Below are positions 15,831 to 24,423 of a stretch of 47,746 bases of DNA, piece after piece. Source of the DNA: Campylobacterota bacterium (lineage in GTDB: Bacteria > Campylobacterota > Campylobacteria > Campylobacterales > Hydrogenimonadaceae). The stretch's first letter is position 1. Every line of letters begins with the position of its first letter. The notes beneath the pieces were generated by a model. It saw nothing but the letters and a program-made list of their open reading frames with translations, ran no database searches and was not told where the DNA came from. A program made the position numbers and the translations under genes. The DNA lies in contig JAADEJ010000059.1 in assembly GCA_013153475.1 (NCBI GenBank), forward strand, positions 1-47,746, written 5' to 3'.

Positions 15831-16570
15831 GCCGCTCCTTTTTCCAGTTGTCGGCGTGTCTGGGTACCAAGAACCGTATAGACTTTTACCAGTCGGGCCA
15901 GATAGCGCTCCAGACTTTCGGGGGTATCGGGATTTTCGACATCGAAACGGCAGATCGAATCGCCGCTTAGAGGGTCGTAGAGTTCGGCACGGCCGGGCGG
16001 CAGCGAGGGATCGGTATCGGGAAAGAGCGGCAGGATGGGAAAACCCAGCGCCTGTGAGAGGGCTTCCCTGATCTGCGCGAAGCGCGGCACGAAATGGTCG
16101 GGGTGGTGAGCAATCAGGTCGGCAAGCCCCCGGCCCAGTCGCATACGCAGCCGATTGATTGGCAAAATGCCCGCAAAAAGAATTCTGACCGGATGTTCCG
16201 AGAGCTTTTCTACCCGCTTGACACCGAAAACCGAATGCTGCAGCGGGTCGCTCAGGCCGTGTATGTAACGGGCGAAGTTCTCGATATGCGGGAGGGAAGC
16301 GCCGTCCTCTTCGTAAACGGTGACGACGGCGGCGGCTTCGGAGAGTTTGCGTTTGATCTTCTGCTCCCCGATCTCACGTTCGAGATCTTCGTAACGGGCT
16401 TTGAGCAACAGGTAGCCCCCCGGACGCTTCAGCGCTTCATAAAGGGCGGCTTCGGGCAGCGGGACGGGGTCGGTTACGCTGCACCGCATCGCCATGACGG
16501 TTTCGATCGCCTCTTTCAGATCGCTTTCGGGGGTGTGGGCGAGAAGGTGGGTAAGAATGCGGTCGTCCAT
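15827..16570 (-). CDS. Unknown protein resembling the FtsZ C-terminal domain
   Basis: A 247-residue soluble protein I cannot name. Residues about 51-137 recall the C-terminal (T7-loop side) domain of FtsZ: a helix (EIGEQKIKRKLSEA), a strand AAVVTVYEE, a helix SLPHIENFARYI, then DPLQHSVFGVKRV, corresponding to FtsZ DPDA-IIFGA, and L-S-E-H-P-VRILFAGILP, corresponding to the D-x-VRVTVIATG strand. Aligned by hand to E. coli FtsZ, about 56 residues pair with only a one-residue shift. No GTP-binding signature (GGGTGTG) exists, so it is not a tubulin GTPase. The rest (140-247) contains a Pro-rich link and a helical end. It is second in the hisK operon; ATG 16570 follows the previous stop by three bases. 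Similarity is by eye; homology is inferred. Confidence 0.6.
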   Translation of the reverse strand: MDDRILTHLLAHTPESDLKEAIETVMAMRCSVTDPVPLPEAALYEALKRPGGYLLLKARYEDLEREIGEQKIKRKLSEAAAVVTVYEEDGASLPHIENFARYIHGLSDPLQHSVFGVKRVEKLSEHPVRILFAGILPINRLRMRLGRGLADLIAHHPDHFVPRFAQIREALSQALGFPILPLFPDTDPSLPPGRAELYDPLSGDSICRFDVENPDTPESLERYLARLVKVYTVLGTQTRRQLEKGAA

Positions 16571-16573
16571 CTT

Positions 16574-16954
16574 TTACGCCGGTTCGGCGCCCTCCATATA
16601 GGCGGCGTAGGCTTTGACGGTATTGTTCTGCTTCTCAATATCGCTCAGGGTTTGAAGAAACTCCACGGTCGAGGCGCCTCCCAGATCGTAGGTATCCCCC
16701 GTCAATCCCGTCATGTAGATTTCAAAACGGCTTTTGACCGACTGGACGGCGGTATAGCCCACGGCCACCTCCCGGATCGTATCGTTGCGTTCCTGTCGCT
16801 TCGTTTCGATCTCGTCGAGTCGTTCGGGATCGAGCGGTTCGGGTTGCGGGCGCTCGGGGATCGTGACGGGCGCTTTGGGCTCTTTTTCGGGGGGCAGGGG
16901 TTGCTGATAGCGGGCGAGATGGTCATAACCCGGCTTGTAATCTGTTACCGTCAT
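16574..16954 (-). CDS. Small unknown protein with Pro/Glu-rich linker and coiled-coil-like tail
   Basis: A 126-residue protein without a recognised domain. Residues 15-45 are rich in Pro, Glu and Lys (PLPPEKEPKAPVTIPERPQP), a flexible linker; residues 46-65 are a charged helix (PERLDEIETKRQERNDTI); residues 65-120 are helical with YTAVQSVKSRFEIYM and EFLQTLSDIEKQNNTVKAYA. There is no signal peptide or membrane segment. A clear ribosome site AAGGAGAG precedes the ATG at 16954, and it leads the operon that continues with the FtsZ-tail-like, CvfB-like and hisK genes. The strong start and operon position support a real gene; function unknown. Confidence 0.7.
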   Translation of the reverse strand: MTVTDYKPGYDHLARYQQPLPPEKEPKAPVTIPERPQPEPLDPERLDEIETKRQERNDTIREVAVGYTAVQSVKSRFEIYMTGLTGDTYDLGGASTVEFLQTLSDIEKQNNTVKAYAAYMEGAEPA

Positions 16955-17014
16955 CCTCTCTCCTTGCTTTCAAAAGATACCCCGATGCCGAAAAAGCGCA
17001 TCTAATCTTCTTCC

Positions 17015-17020
17015 ATTATA
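17015..17020 (-). promoter_or_regulatory. -10 box of the four-gene hisK operon
   Basis: The minus strand reads TATAAT here, inside GCTATAATGG, about 60 bases before the ATG at 16954. It lies in the 130-base gap shared with the divergent glutamate-synthase-like gene. No clear -35 box. Confidence 0.5.
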
Positions 17021-17042
17021 GCACAATTAACGCGTGCTGTGG

Positions 17043-17048
17043 CATAAT
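17043..17048 (+). promoter_or_regulatory. Possible -10 box of the glutamate-synthase-like gene
   Basis: CATAAT (one mismatch to TATAAT) ends 36 bases before the ATG at 17085, at a plausible distance; no -35 consensus is seen. Confidence 0.35.
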
Positions 17049-17084
17049 GCTTTCTACTCAAAATCCCTGCATGAAGGCATTCGC

Positions 17085-18812
17085 ATGATCGAATCGATCT
17101 GGCATTTTCTGGAAGCCTCCACGGTCTACCTGCTGTCGCTCCTTTTTGTGTTGATTCTCTTTCTCTACATTTACGACCGCTTCATTCAGCGGCGGCACCA
17201 GCTGCTGATCAACTATCCGGTCATCGGGCGGTTCCGTTACCTTTTCGAACTGTTGCGCGAGCCCCTTCGCCAATATTTTGCCGACGAGAAGTTTTTTGAG
17301 TCCCGTGACAAGGTGGATTGGGTCTACAAGGCGGCCAAGAATAAGCCAAACTACGTCTCCTTTTCGGTCTCCCAGCCTTTCCCGGAGTCGCGTTTCATTC
17401 TCAAGCATGCCCAGGGCGGGGTGTTGAACGACGATGAGGTCAGCGAGGACGTAAGCGTGACGTTCGGCGCCGAGAGGCCCAAACCCTTCGTCTCCAAAAC
17501 CCCTATTATCCGCTCCGCCATGAGCGACGGGGCTCTAAGCCCCGAAGCGACCCGGGCTTTCAGTCTGGGGGCGAAACTCTCGGACCTGACCTACAATACC
17601 GGGGAGGGCGGTCTGACATCCAACCATCTCTACACCTATCGGCCCGATCCCGCAAACGACCGTTTTCTGGAGATTATCGAGGGGACGCCCTTCGCCAAGA
17701 AGGTGTTCGAAATAGTCGAAAAGCTCTTCAACCGCAATTACGCCATCAAGGCGTATCGCAAGATTCTGCTCAAAGGCAACCGAACCGCCAACACCTATAT
17801 CTATGACGAGACGACACAGGTGCTTTTCAGGGTCAATTGGCAGGCGCCGCTGGAAGCCTTTCCCGAAGAGGTGCCCGAATCGCTGCCCAATCTGATCTTT
17901 CAGATGAGTTCGGGGCTCTACGGGGTGCGCGACGAGAAGGGGGAATTCGACCCCGAGCGGTATCAGAAAGTGATGCGCTTTTGCCGGATGACCGAGATCA
18001 AACTGGCCCAGGGGGCCAAGCAGACCGGCGGAAAACTGGCCGGCTCCAAAGTGACCGCCGATATCGCCTACTATCGCGGCGTACCGGAAGGAAAGGACCT
18101 CTTTTCTCCCAACCGCTTTCCCTATGCCGATACGGCCGACCACCTGCTGGAGTTTATCGGGCGGCTTCAGGAGCTTTCCGGCAAGCCGGTAGGCGTGAAG
18201 ATCGTGGTCAGCGATATGCAAAAGACCGAGGAGCTGGTGGCCAGGGCGGCCGAACGTTACAAAGAGGGCAAACCGCTGCCCGATTTCATTACCGTGGACG
18301 GCGGGGACGGCGGCAGCGCCACGGCGCCGTTGGAGATGATGGAGTCGGTGGGGTTGACCCTGCACAACGCGTTGTATGTGCTCGATTCCGCCCTGAAAAA
18401 ATACGGTTTGCGGGAGAAGGTCCGCATTGTCGCCAGCGGCAAGATTCTAACTCCCGATGACGTGGTGATCGCCCTGGCCATGGGGGCGGACGCCGTGGGA
18501 ATCGCCCGGGGGTTCATGATGAGCGGCGGCTGTATCCGCGCCCGGATGTGTTCGGGGTTCGGATCGCACCAGTGCCCCGTGGGTATGGCTACGCAGGACC
18601 CCAAGCTTCGGGCCTCCTACCTGGTCGTGCGCAAAGGGCATGAGATCGCCAACTACCATCGCAACCTGGTCAAAGGGGTGCGAACGCTGTTGGCCATCAT
18701 GGGCAAACGCCACATTGCCGAGCTGTCAAGAAAAGATCTGACCTACAAGACCAATACGGGTGAGATCTATTTCGATGTCGATCGCTACTTTGCGGAGAAG
18801 TTTCACGCGTAG
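17085..18812 (+). CDS. Membrane-anchored FMN-binding glutamate synthase family protein
   Basis: A 575-residue protein. Residues about 10-30 form a single N-terminal transmembrane helix followed by a basic stretch, so the catalytic part is cytoplasmic. The rest matches the FMN/3Fe-4S domain of glutamate synthase large subunit: NTGEGGL, ELSGKPVGVK, ITVDGGDGGS, the GADAVGIARGFM phosphate site and a cluster with Cys483, Cys489 and Cys497 ending QCPVGMATQD. The amidotransferase (glutaminase) domain and the small NADPH subunit are missing, as in the stand-alone GltB-like family whose electron donor and reaction are poorly known. I start at ATG 17085, preceded by AAGG; an upstream TTG (17034) gives a non-conserved extension. 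Its stop touches the start of the RND gene. Confidence 0.85.
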   Translation: MIESIWHFLEASTVYLLSLLFVLILFLYIYDRFIQRRHQLLINYPVIGRFRYLFELLREPLRQYFADEKFFESRDKVDWVYKAAKNKPNYVSFSVSQPFPESRFILKHAQGGVLNDDEVSEDVSVTFGAERPKPFVSKTPIIRSAMSDGALSPEATRAFSLGAKLSDLTYNTGEGGLTSNHLYTYRPDPANDRFLEIIEGTPFAKKVFEIVEKLFNRNYAIKAYRKILLKGNRTANTYIYDETTQVLFRVNWQAPLEAFPEEVPESLPNLIFQMSSGLYGVRDEKGEFDPERYQKVMRFCRMTEIKLAQGAKQTGGKLAGSKVTADIAYYRGVPEGKDLFSPNRFPYADTADHLLEFIGRLQELSGKPVGVKIVVSDMQKTEELVARAAERYKEGKPLPDFITVDGGDGGSATAPLEMMESVGLTLHNALYVLDSALKKYGLREKVRIVASGKILTPDDVVIALAMGADAVGIARGFMMSGGCIRARMCSGFGSHQCPVGMATQDPKLRASYLVVRKGHEIANYHRNLVKGVRTLLAIMGKRHIAELSRKDLTYKTNTGEIYFDVDRYFAEKFHA

Positions 18813-21800
18813 ATGGGCCCGGTACGCTATTTTCTGACCAACAAACGACTCAACCATATTCTGCTCCTTTTTGTCCTGCTGGCGGGCATCAACGCCTGGC
18901 GGGAGATTCCCAAGGAGCTCTTTCCCGACGTGACGCTCAACATGATCGACGTCTCCGGCGGTTACGCCGGTTCCAGCGCCAGGATTCTGGACAAGATGGC
19001 GGTGCGGGACATCGAGGACGCCATCGAGAGCATAGAGGGGATCAAAACCAGCGAAACCATCATCACTCCCGGACGGTTTGACATCATTCTCACCCTCGAA
19101 GACGGGGTGGAGCCGGTGGATATTCTCAGCAAGGTCAAAAACGCCATCGCCGCCAGCCGCCAATACCTGCCCGCCGATATGGTGGAACCGGTGGCGACCA
19201 TTCTGACCCGCAAACATGAACTGCTCTCTTTGTCCCTGGCTTCCGAAAAGCTGGACAAAAAGGCCCTTCTCGATCGCGCCAAGGCGATCAAAAGCGAACT
19301 GATGCGTATCGACGGGTTGGCGGAGATCAGGATTTTCGGCGATTCGGACGAGGAGATACTCTTTCGGGTCGATACCCGGGCCCTGGAGGCGTTGGGTGTG
19401 GATCCCAATCTCTTTCTCGAAGCCCTTTCTGCGGTATCGTATATCTATCCCGTCGGCGATATCGAAAAGCCGGGAGCCTACGCTTTCGTCTCCACCGTAC
19501 ACGGCAAAGGGGGTGAGCGTGCCTGGCGACAGACCTGGATACGGGTGGGGCAAAAGGAGGTGCGGCTGGGCGACGTGGCCCGCGTGAGTCGCCGGTTGAC
19601 ACCCACCGCCACCCTCTCCTCTTTCGACGGTCTGGATAACGTGACGCTCAAAATCTACAAAAACGTCCGAAGCGACGCCATCGCGCTTTCCAAAAAACTC
19701 CATGCCGAGGTAGCGACACTGCAGAAACGTTATCCGAACGTGGTTATGAGTATCTACCACGACACCTCCGTGCCCATCAAGAAGCGTCTGAATGTCATTA
19801 TCGCCAATATCATGTTCGGGCTGGTGCTCATCTTCATCACGATGGCGTGGCTGATCAATACCCGCATCGCGGCGGTGGTGACATTGGGCATTCCCTTTTC
19901 GTTTGCCATCGGATTGCTTATCATCTACTACTTCGGTTATACGATCAATATCGTCTCTTTGCTGGGCGCTTTGATCGTGATCGGTATCGTGGTGGATGAC
20001 GCGGTGGTGGTGGCCGAGAATATTCAGCGCTACCTGGATGAGGGGATGCCTCGCGAGGAGGCGGTGCTTAAAGGGGTGCGCCAGATGGTCTTGCCCGTGA
20101 CCCTGGCCACCGTCACGACCGTGGCGGCTTTTTTGCCCCTCTTTCTTTTAAGCGGCGAAGTGGCCCACTTTATCATCCTCATTCCCATTGTGGTGGTGGC
20201 GGTGCTGACGGGTTCACTGCTGGAGGCCTTCTTCTTTTTGCCCCTGCACGCCAAAGAGTGGCTCAAACCGGGCGGTATGCGGGTGGACTGGACACCCCTG
20301 CAGCGGCTTTATACCCGGGTGTTGGCCTCTCTCGTCCGCTACAAGCGGGTGTCGCTGGCGCTCTTTCTTGTGGCGGTTCCCCTGGCGGGAACCTGGCTGC
20401 TGGGACGGCTGCACTACCAGTTTTTTCCCTCGTTTGACAGTCGTTATATCTATGTCACGGGCCGAACCGATCTGAACACGCCCATCGAAAAGACCCATGC
20501 CGTGGCCAAAGAGATCGTTCGGACGTTGCTGGCCCACAGGAAGGAGCTGGGGATCAAGTCGGTGTCGGCGGTGGCGGGATCGCGTACCACGTTGGGCGGC
20601 GAGAACGAAAAAGACAACGGCGCCTTTTACATTACCGTGGAACTTTGGGAGATGAAAGACAAAGACTGGATCAACCGGTGGCTCAACCCGGTGCTCAATC
20701 TCTCGTTTGATTTCAACAACCCCGAAAAACGGCGGGAGAGACATACCTATGAATTGGCCAAACCCATCGGCAAACTGATCGCCCCGTTCAAAGAGCGCTA
20801 CCGTCTGGAGGAGCTGGGGGTGCGTCAGCGCCATATCGGGGTGGTGCGCAACGATATCAAGATCAACTTTTTCGGGGCGCCGCAAAAAGAGATTCTGGCG
20901 GCGATGGAAAACGTCAAAAAGGCTCTGAAAGCCATACACGGGGTGGTGGCGGTCAGTGACAATCTCCAATACGGCAAACGGGAGTACCGTATCCGCCTCA
21001 ACGATTACGGGGAGCGGCTGGGGTTGAGCGAAGGGGGAGTGGCCCGAATGCTTTCCGGGTACTTTCTCACCCGACGCCGCGCGTTGACCTTCGGCCCCGA
21101 AGGGGTTGTGGAGATCCGTACCGAGGCGCTGGACAAAGATGAGCTTGCGCGCCTGAAACAGTTCGCGCTGCCCCTGCCGGATGGCCGTTATGTACGTCTC
21201 TCCGCGGTGGCGGATCTGGAGGCGGAGCGGGATTTCATGCAGATCAAAAAGCGTGACGGGGTGCCGGTGAAATCGGTTTTCGCGACGGTGGACAAACGGA
21301 TTGTCACCCCCAATGACGTACTGGCTGACCTGGAACCTTTGCTTGACAAACTCAAACAGCAGGGTATCGGCATCCGGTTGATGGGCGAGAAAGAGAAGAA
21401 CGCCCAACTGGCCAAAGAGATGCGCCACGCCACCATGATCGCGCTCTTTCTGATTTTGGCGGCGTTGCTGATTATCTTTGACCGTCTCCGGTCGGCTTTG
21501 ATGGTCATGAGTGTCATTCCCCTCTCCATTTTCGGGGCCCTGGCGGGGCACTGGGTAATGGGCATCAACCTCTCCATGCCTTCGATCATCGGTATTCTGG
21601 GGTTGGCCGGGGTGGTGGTGAATGACGGGATCATCATGCTCGATTTTCTGCACGGCACCCGGGACTACGAGACCTTCCTCAAACGGGCGGCCCTGCGTCT
21701 GCGCCCCATTCTGATTACGTCGCTAACCACTTTTTTGGGGCTTTTTACCCTCATCTTCTACGCCACGGGACAGGCGGTGATTTTGCAGCCGATCGCCGTG

Positions 21801-21896
21801 GCCATCGGATTCGGGCTTTTGTGGGGGACGGTGCTCAATCTATTCTATCTGCCGGTGCTGTATGCCGTGTGGTACGGGATTGGGCGAAAAGGTTAA
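18813..21896 (+). CDS. RND-family efflux permease (AcrB/MexB superfamily)
   Basis: A 1027-residue inner-membrane proton antiporter with the two-fold RND layout: TM1 about 13-30, a large periplasmic loop, a TM2-6 bundle, TM7, a second loop and TM8-12. The proton-relay pair Asp395-Asp396 in GIVVDDAVVVAEN (TM4) and the RPILITSLTT segment near the end are present. The loops are shorter and unlike AcrB in the substrate pocket, closer to the many uncharacterised RND pumps of Campylobacterota. No membrane-fusion protein or TolC gene is adjacent; a normal RND operon has at least the fusion protein. ATG 18813 follows the previous stop with no gap and no obvious ribosome site, suggesting coupling to the glutamate-synthase-like gene. 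Confidence 0.9.
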   Translation: MGPVRYFLTNKRLNHILLLFVLLAGINAWREIPKELFPDVTLNMIDVSGGYAGSSARILDKMAVRDIEDAIESIEGIKTSETIITPGRFDIILTLEDGVEPVDILSKVKNAIAASRQYLPADMVEPVATILTRKHELLSLSLASEKLDKKALLDRAKAIKSELMRIDGLAEIRIFGDSDEEILFRVDTRALEALGVDPNLFLEALSAVSYIYPVGDIEKPGAYAFVSTVHGKGGERAWRQTWIRVGQKEVRLGDVARVSRRLTPTATLSSFDGLDNVTLKIYKNVRSDAIALSKKLHAEVATLQKRYPNVVMSIYHDTSVPIKKRLNVIIANIMFGLVLIFITMAWLINTRIAAVVTLGIPFSFAIGLLIIYYFGYTINIVSLLGALIVIGIVVDDAVVVAENIQRYLDEGMPREEAVLKGVRQMVLPVTLATVTTVAAFLPLFLLSGEVAHFIILIPIVVVAVLTGSLLEAFFFLPLHAKEWLKPGGMRVDWTPLQRLYTRVLASLVRYKRVSLALFLVAVPLAGTWLLGRLHYQFFPSFDSRYIYVTGRTDLNTPIEKTHAVAKEIVRTLLAHRKELGIKSVSAVAGSRTTLGGENEKDNGAFYITVELWEMKDKDWINRWLNPVLNLSFDFNNPEKRRERHTYELAKPIGKLIAPFKERYRLEELGVRQRHIGVVRNDIKINFFGAPQKEILAAMENVKKALKAIHGVVAVSDNLQYGKREYRIRLNDYGERLGLSEGGVARMLSGYFLTRRRALTFGPEGVVEIRTEALDKDELARLKQFALPLPDGRYVRLSAVADLEAERDFMQIKKRDGVPVKSVFATVDKRIVTPNDVLADLEPLLDKLKQQGIGIRLMGEKEKNAQLAKEMRHATMIALFLILAALLIIFDRLRSALMVMSVIPLSIFGALAGHWVMGINLSMPSIIGILGLAGVVVNDGIIMLDFLHGTRDYETFLKRAALRLRPILITSLTTFLGLFTLIFYATGQAVILQPIAVAIGFGLLWGTVLNLFYLPVLYAVWYGIGRKG

Positions 21897-21913
21897 TATA
21901 AAGCGAAACCTTT

Positions 21914-21919
21914 TATAAT
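21914..21919 (+). promoter_or_regulatory. -10 box of the cheZ operon
   Basis: TATAAT within TTTTATAATAG, 26 bases before the ATG at 21946 and just after the RND stop. It would drive cheZ and the genes behind it. No -35 consensus. Confidence 0.55.
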
Positions 21920-21945
21920 AGACAACAAAGCCTAAAGGTGGGACG

Positions 21946-22617
21946 ATGACACAGGAAGAACTTGACGCGTTGATGGCCGGTGAGCTGGATCTTGACGAGG
22001 TGGCCGACGAGGCGGAGGAGAAGGCGTCTGCACCCGAAACGCAGGAGGCGTCCGACGAGGCGGAAGGGGATGAGGTGATTACCCCGCCGCCGGCGACCAA
22101 GGAGCACCGTGTCGTCAGCCAGCTCGATGACGTCACCCGTGACAGCGAGGAGAAGGCGAGCGAGATTTTCGACGCCCTTGATTCGGTGATGAACCATGTG
22201 GACGAGAGCCTGGGCAAGTTGGAGCGCATGGGCAAGATCGCCGACGATTACGAATCGCTCTTTGCGACGTTAAGAGAGAAGTTTCCCCATATCAACCGCT
22301 TCGCGCGGGCGCAGGAAGAGGCCGAAGAGCTCAAGGGGCTCATCGACGAGACGACCGAAAAGCTCCAGGAGGCCAACGACCAGGTGTTGGGAGCCATGGA
22401 TACCATGCAGTATCAGGATATCCACCGACAAAAGATCGAGCGGGTCATCAACATCATGCGCGCGCTCAGCAAATATATGAGTGCCCTGTTTGAAGGGAAT
22501 ATCGAGGATGAGAAGCGGGTCAAGTCGGCCAAACATATCGAGGGTGACACCCACACCGAAGATGTCATCAGCAATGACGACATCGAGGCGCTGATCGCGC
22601 AGTTTGGAGGCAAATAG
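21946..22617 (+). CDS. cheZ: CheZ-type CheY-phosphate phosphatase
   Basis: A 223-residue, highly acidic helical protein. The core is a long helical hairpin (about 65-180) with the CheZ active-site motif QYQDIHRQKIERV: Asp158 and Gln162 match E. coli CheZ Asp143 and Gln147, the residues that position Mg and water for CheY-P dephosphorylation. H. pylori has a similarly remote CheZ (HP0170). The C-terminus ISNDDIEALIAQFG is the expected CheY-docking peptide. The N-terminus TQEELDALMAG looks like the CheY-binding peptide of FliM. Residues 20-52 form a disordered acidic spacer. The ribosome site is AAAGGTGG; the downstream U32-family gene overlaps or abuts the stop. Confidence 0.85.
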   Translation: MTQEELDALMAGELDLDEVADEAEEKASAPETQEASDEAEGDEVITPPPATKEHRVVSQLDDVTRDSEEKASEIFDALDSVMNHVDESLGKLERMGKIADDYESLFATLREKFPHINRFARAQEEAEELKGLIDETTEKLQEANDQVLGAMDTMQYQDIHRQKIERVINIMRALSKYMSALFEGNIEDEKRVKSAKHIEGDTHTEDVISNDDIEALIAQFGGK

Positions 22618-22618
22618 A

Positions 22619-23893
22619 TTGGTGGAACTGCTTTCGCCCGCGGGCAATCTGGAGAAGCTCAAGATCGCCCTGGCCTACGGGGCCGACGCGGTATACGGCG
22701 GGGTGAGCCACTTTTCGCTTAGAATCCGAAGCGGCAAGGAGTTTACCTACGAGAGTTTCGCCGAAGGCATAGACTATGCCCACGCCCGGGGCAAAAAGGT
22801 GTATGTCACCGTCAACGGTTTTCCCTTCAACGCCCAGCTTGACCTGTACCGGGAGCATCTGGAACGCATGGCGGCCATGGGGCCGGACGCCTTTATCGTG
22901 GCGACGCCGGGGCTTGTGCGCATGGTCTCGGAGGTGGCGCCCGACGTGCCGATTCACCTCTCTACCCAGGCCAACGTGATGAACGTGCTGGACGCGAAGT
23001 TCTATTACGATCTGGGGGTGCGGCGTATCATCGCCGCCAGGGAGATCAGCCTCAAAGACCTGGAAGCGATCAAAAAGGAGCTGCCCGATCTGGAGCTGGA
23101 GGTGTTCGTGCACGGCTCCATGTGTTTTGCCTACAGCGGGCGATGCCTCATTAGCGCCCTGCAGAGCGGCCGGGTGCCCAACCGCGGGAGTTGCGCCAAC
23201 GACTGCCGTTTTCCCTATGTGCTCTATGCCGAAAACCCCGAAAGCGGCACCTTGCTGAGGCTGGAGGAGTACCCGGAGGTGGGTACCTACATCATGAACG
23301 CCAAAGACCTGAATCTCGCCTCTCATGTGCACGAGATTTTAAAGAGCGGGGCGGTCGATTCGCTGAAAATCGAGGGACGCACCAAAAGTCCCTATTACGT
23401 GGCCGCCGCCACCCACGCCTACCGGATGGCGATAGACGATTTTCACGCCGGACGCCACCGGCCCGGGTTGTACCAAAAAGAGTTGCGTACCACCAAGCAT
23501 AGGGGATTTACCGACGCCTATTTGATCCACCGCCCCTTTGAGCGGGATGCCACCCAGAGCCTGGAGAGTTCCATCAGCGAAGGAACCCACCAGGTGCACG
23601 CCCAGGTGGATGAGCGGGGACTGGCCTTTTTGACCAAAGAGAAGATTTGCGAGGGGGATGTGCTGGAGATTCTGGCTCCCGCCGGCGCCCCCCTTCGGCC
23701 CGCCTCGTCGGAGCGTGGGGAGATTTTTGAGCAAGAGGGGGTCTGGAAAGTGCGCTTACGCCGGCTGGAGACACCGACGGGCAAAGTTTATGAGTGTATC
23801 CACAGCGGCAACGAAAACCCGGTCTTACTGCCGGGGGTCTTGCCCCCCTTTAGCTTTTTGCGCAAACCTACAGCATCGAAAGGAGAGTTATGA
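22619..23893 (+). CDS. U32-family protein, tRNA hydroxylation (TrhP-like)
   Basis: A 424-residue protein of the U32 'peptidase' family. The family signature is present: VFVHGSMCFAYSGRCLIS with the Cys pair, followed by RGSCANDCRFPY providing two more Cys, the set that holds a 4Fe-4S cluster in TrhP/RlhA. TrhP (YegQ) uses prephenate for 5-hydroxyuridine formation at tRNA position 34. SPAGNLEKLKIALAYGADAVYGG at the N-terminus and SLKIEGRTKSPYYVA in the middle are typical, and a beta-rich C-terminal domain follows. I prefer TTG 22619, eight bases after GGAGG (22606-22610), giving MVELLSPAGN; GTG 22622 is also possible. Its end overlaps purE (ATGA). RlhA-type rRNA hydroxylase is the alternative. 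Confidence 0.82.
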   Translation: MVELLSPAGNLEKLKIALAYGADAVYGGVSHFSLRIRSGKEFTYESFAEGIDYAHARGKKVYVTVNGFPFNAQLDLYREHLERMAAMGPDAFIVATPGLVRMVSEVAPDVPIHLSTQANVMNVLDAKFYYDLGVRRIIAAREISLKDLEAIKKELPDLELEVFVHGSMCFAYSGRCLISALQSGRVPNRGSCANDCRFPYVLYAENPESGTLLRLEEYPEVGTYIMNAKDLNLASHVHEILKSGAVDSLKIEGRTKSPYYVAAATHAYRMAIDDFHAGRHRPGLYQKELRTTKHRGFTDAYLIHRPFERDATQSLESSISEGTHQVHAQVDERGLAFLTKEKICEGDVLEILAPAGAPLRPASSERGEIFEQEGVWKVRLRRLETPTGKVYECIHSGNENPVLLPGVLPPFSFLRKPTASKGEL

Positions 23894-24387
23894 GATTTGT
23901 ATCTATCATTATCGGCAGCAAGAGTGATTATGACGTGATGAAAGAGTGTGCCAAGACGCTGGAGAAGTTCGGTGTTCCCTATGAGTTGATCATCTCGTCG
24001 GCCCACCGCAGTCCGGAGCGGACCAAAAACTACATCAAAGAGGCCGAGGCGCGGGGCGCGGTGGTTTTTATTGCCGCGGCGGGCATGGCGGCCCACCTGG
24101 CCGGCGCCGTTGCGGCCACCACCATCAAACCCGTCATCGGCGTGCCCATGAGCTCGTCGGACCTGCGGGGGGAAGACGCGTTGTTAAGCACGGTGATGAT
24201 GCCCGCGGGTATGCCGGTGGCCACGCTTGCCATCGGCAAGGCGGGGGCCATTAACAGCGCCTATCTGGCCATGCAGATTCTGGCTATCGATGATGATGAA
24301 CTGCGGGTCAAACTGACAGAAGACCGCCTGGCCAAAGCCAAAAAGGTGGAGACCGATTCGGCGGAGATCGAGGTTTTGATCAAGTGA
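23890..24387 (+). CDS. purE: N5-carboxyaminoimidazole ribonucleotide mutase
   Basis: A 165-residue class I PurE, which moves the carboxyl group of N5-CAIR to give CAIR in purine synthesis. Seen are GSKSDYDVM at the N-terminus, SSAHRSPER with the catalytic His, AAAGMAAHLAG and the GVPMSSSDL loop. Length is normal. The ATG overlaps the stop of the U32 gene (ATGA, 23890-23893). There is no purK nearby. A 36-base gap separates it from the DUF3972-like gene. Confidence 0.95.
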   Translation: MRFVSIIIGSKSDYDVMKECAKTLEKFGVPYELIISSAHRSPERTKNYIKEAEARGAVVFIAAAGMAAHLAGAVAATTIKPVIGVPMSSSDLRGEDALLSTVMMPAGMPVATLAIGKAGAINSAYLAMQILAIDDDELRVKLTEDRLAKAKKVETDSAEIEVLIK

Positions 24388-24423
24388 CGGCACGGTGTAC
24401 GCGGACGTGAGGAAGGAGGGGCT

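Noticed and set aside
20214-21653. Long open frame on the minus strand opposite the RND gene (about 480 codons)
   Set aside because: It mirrors the codon pattern of the RND gene, is rich in His, Gln and Arg, has no family resemblance and no ribosome site. Long antisense frames are common in GC-rich DNA.
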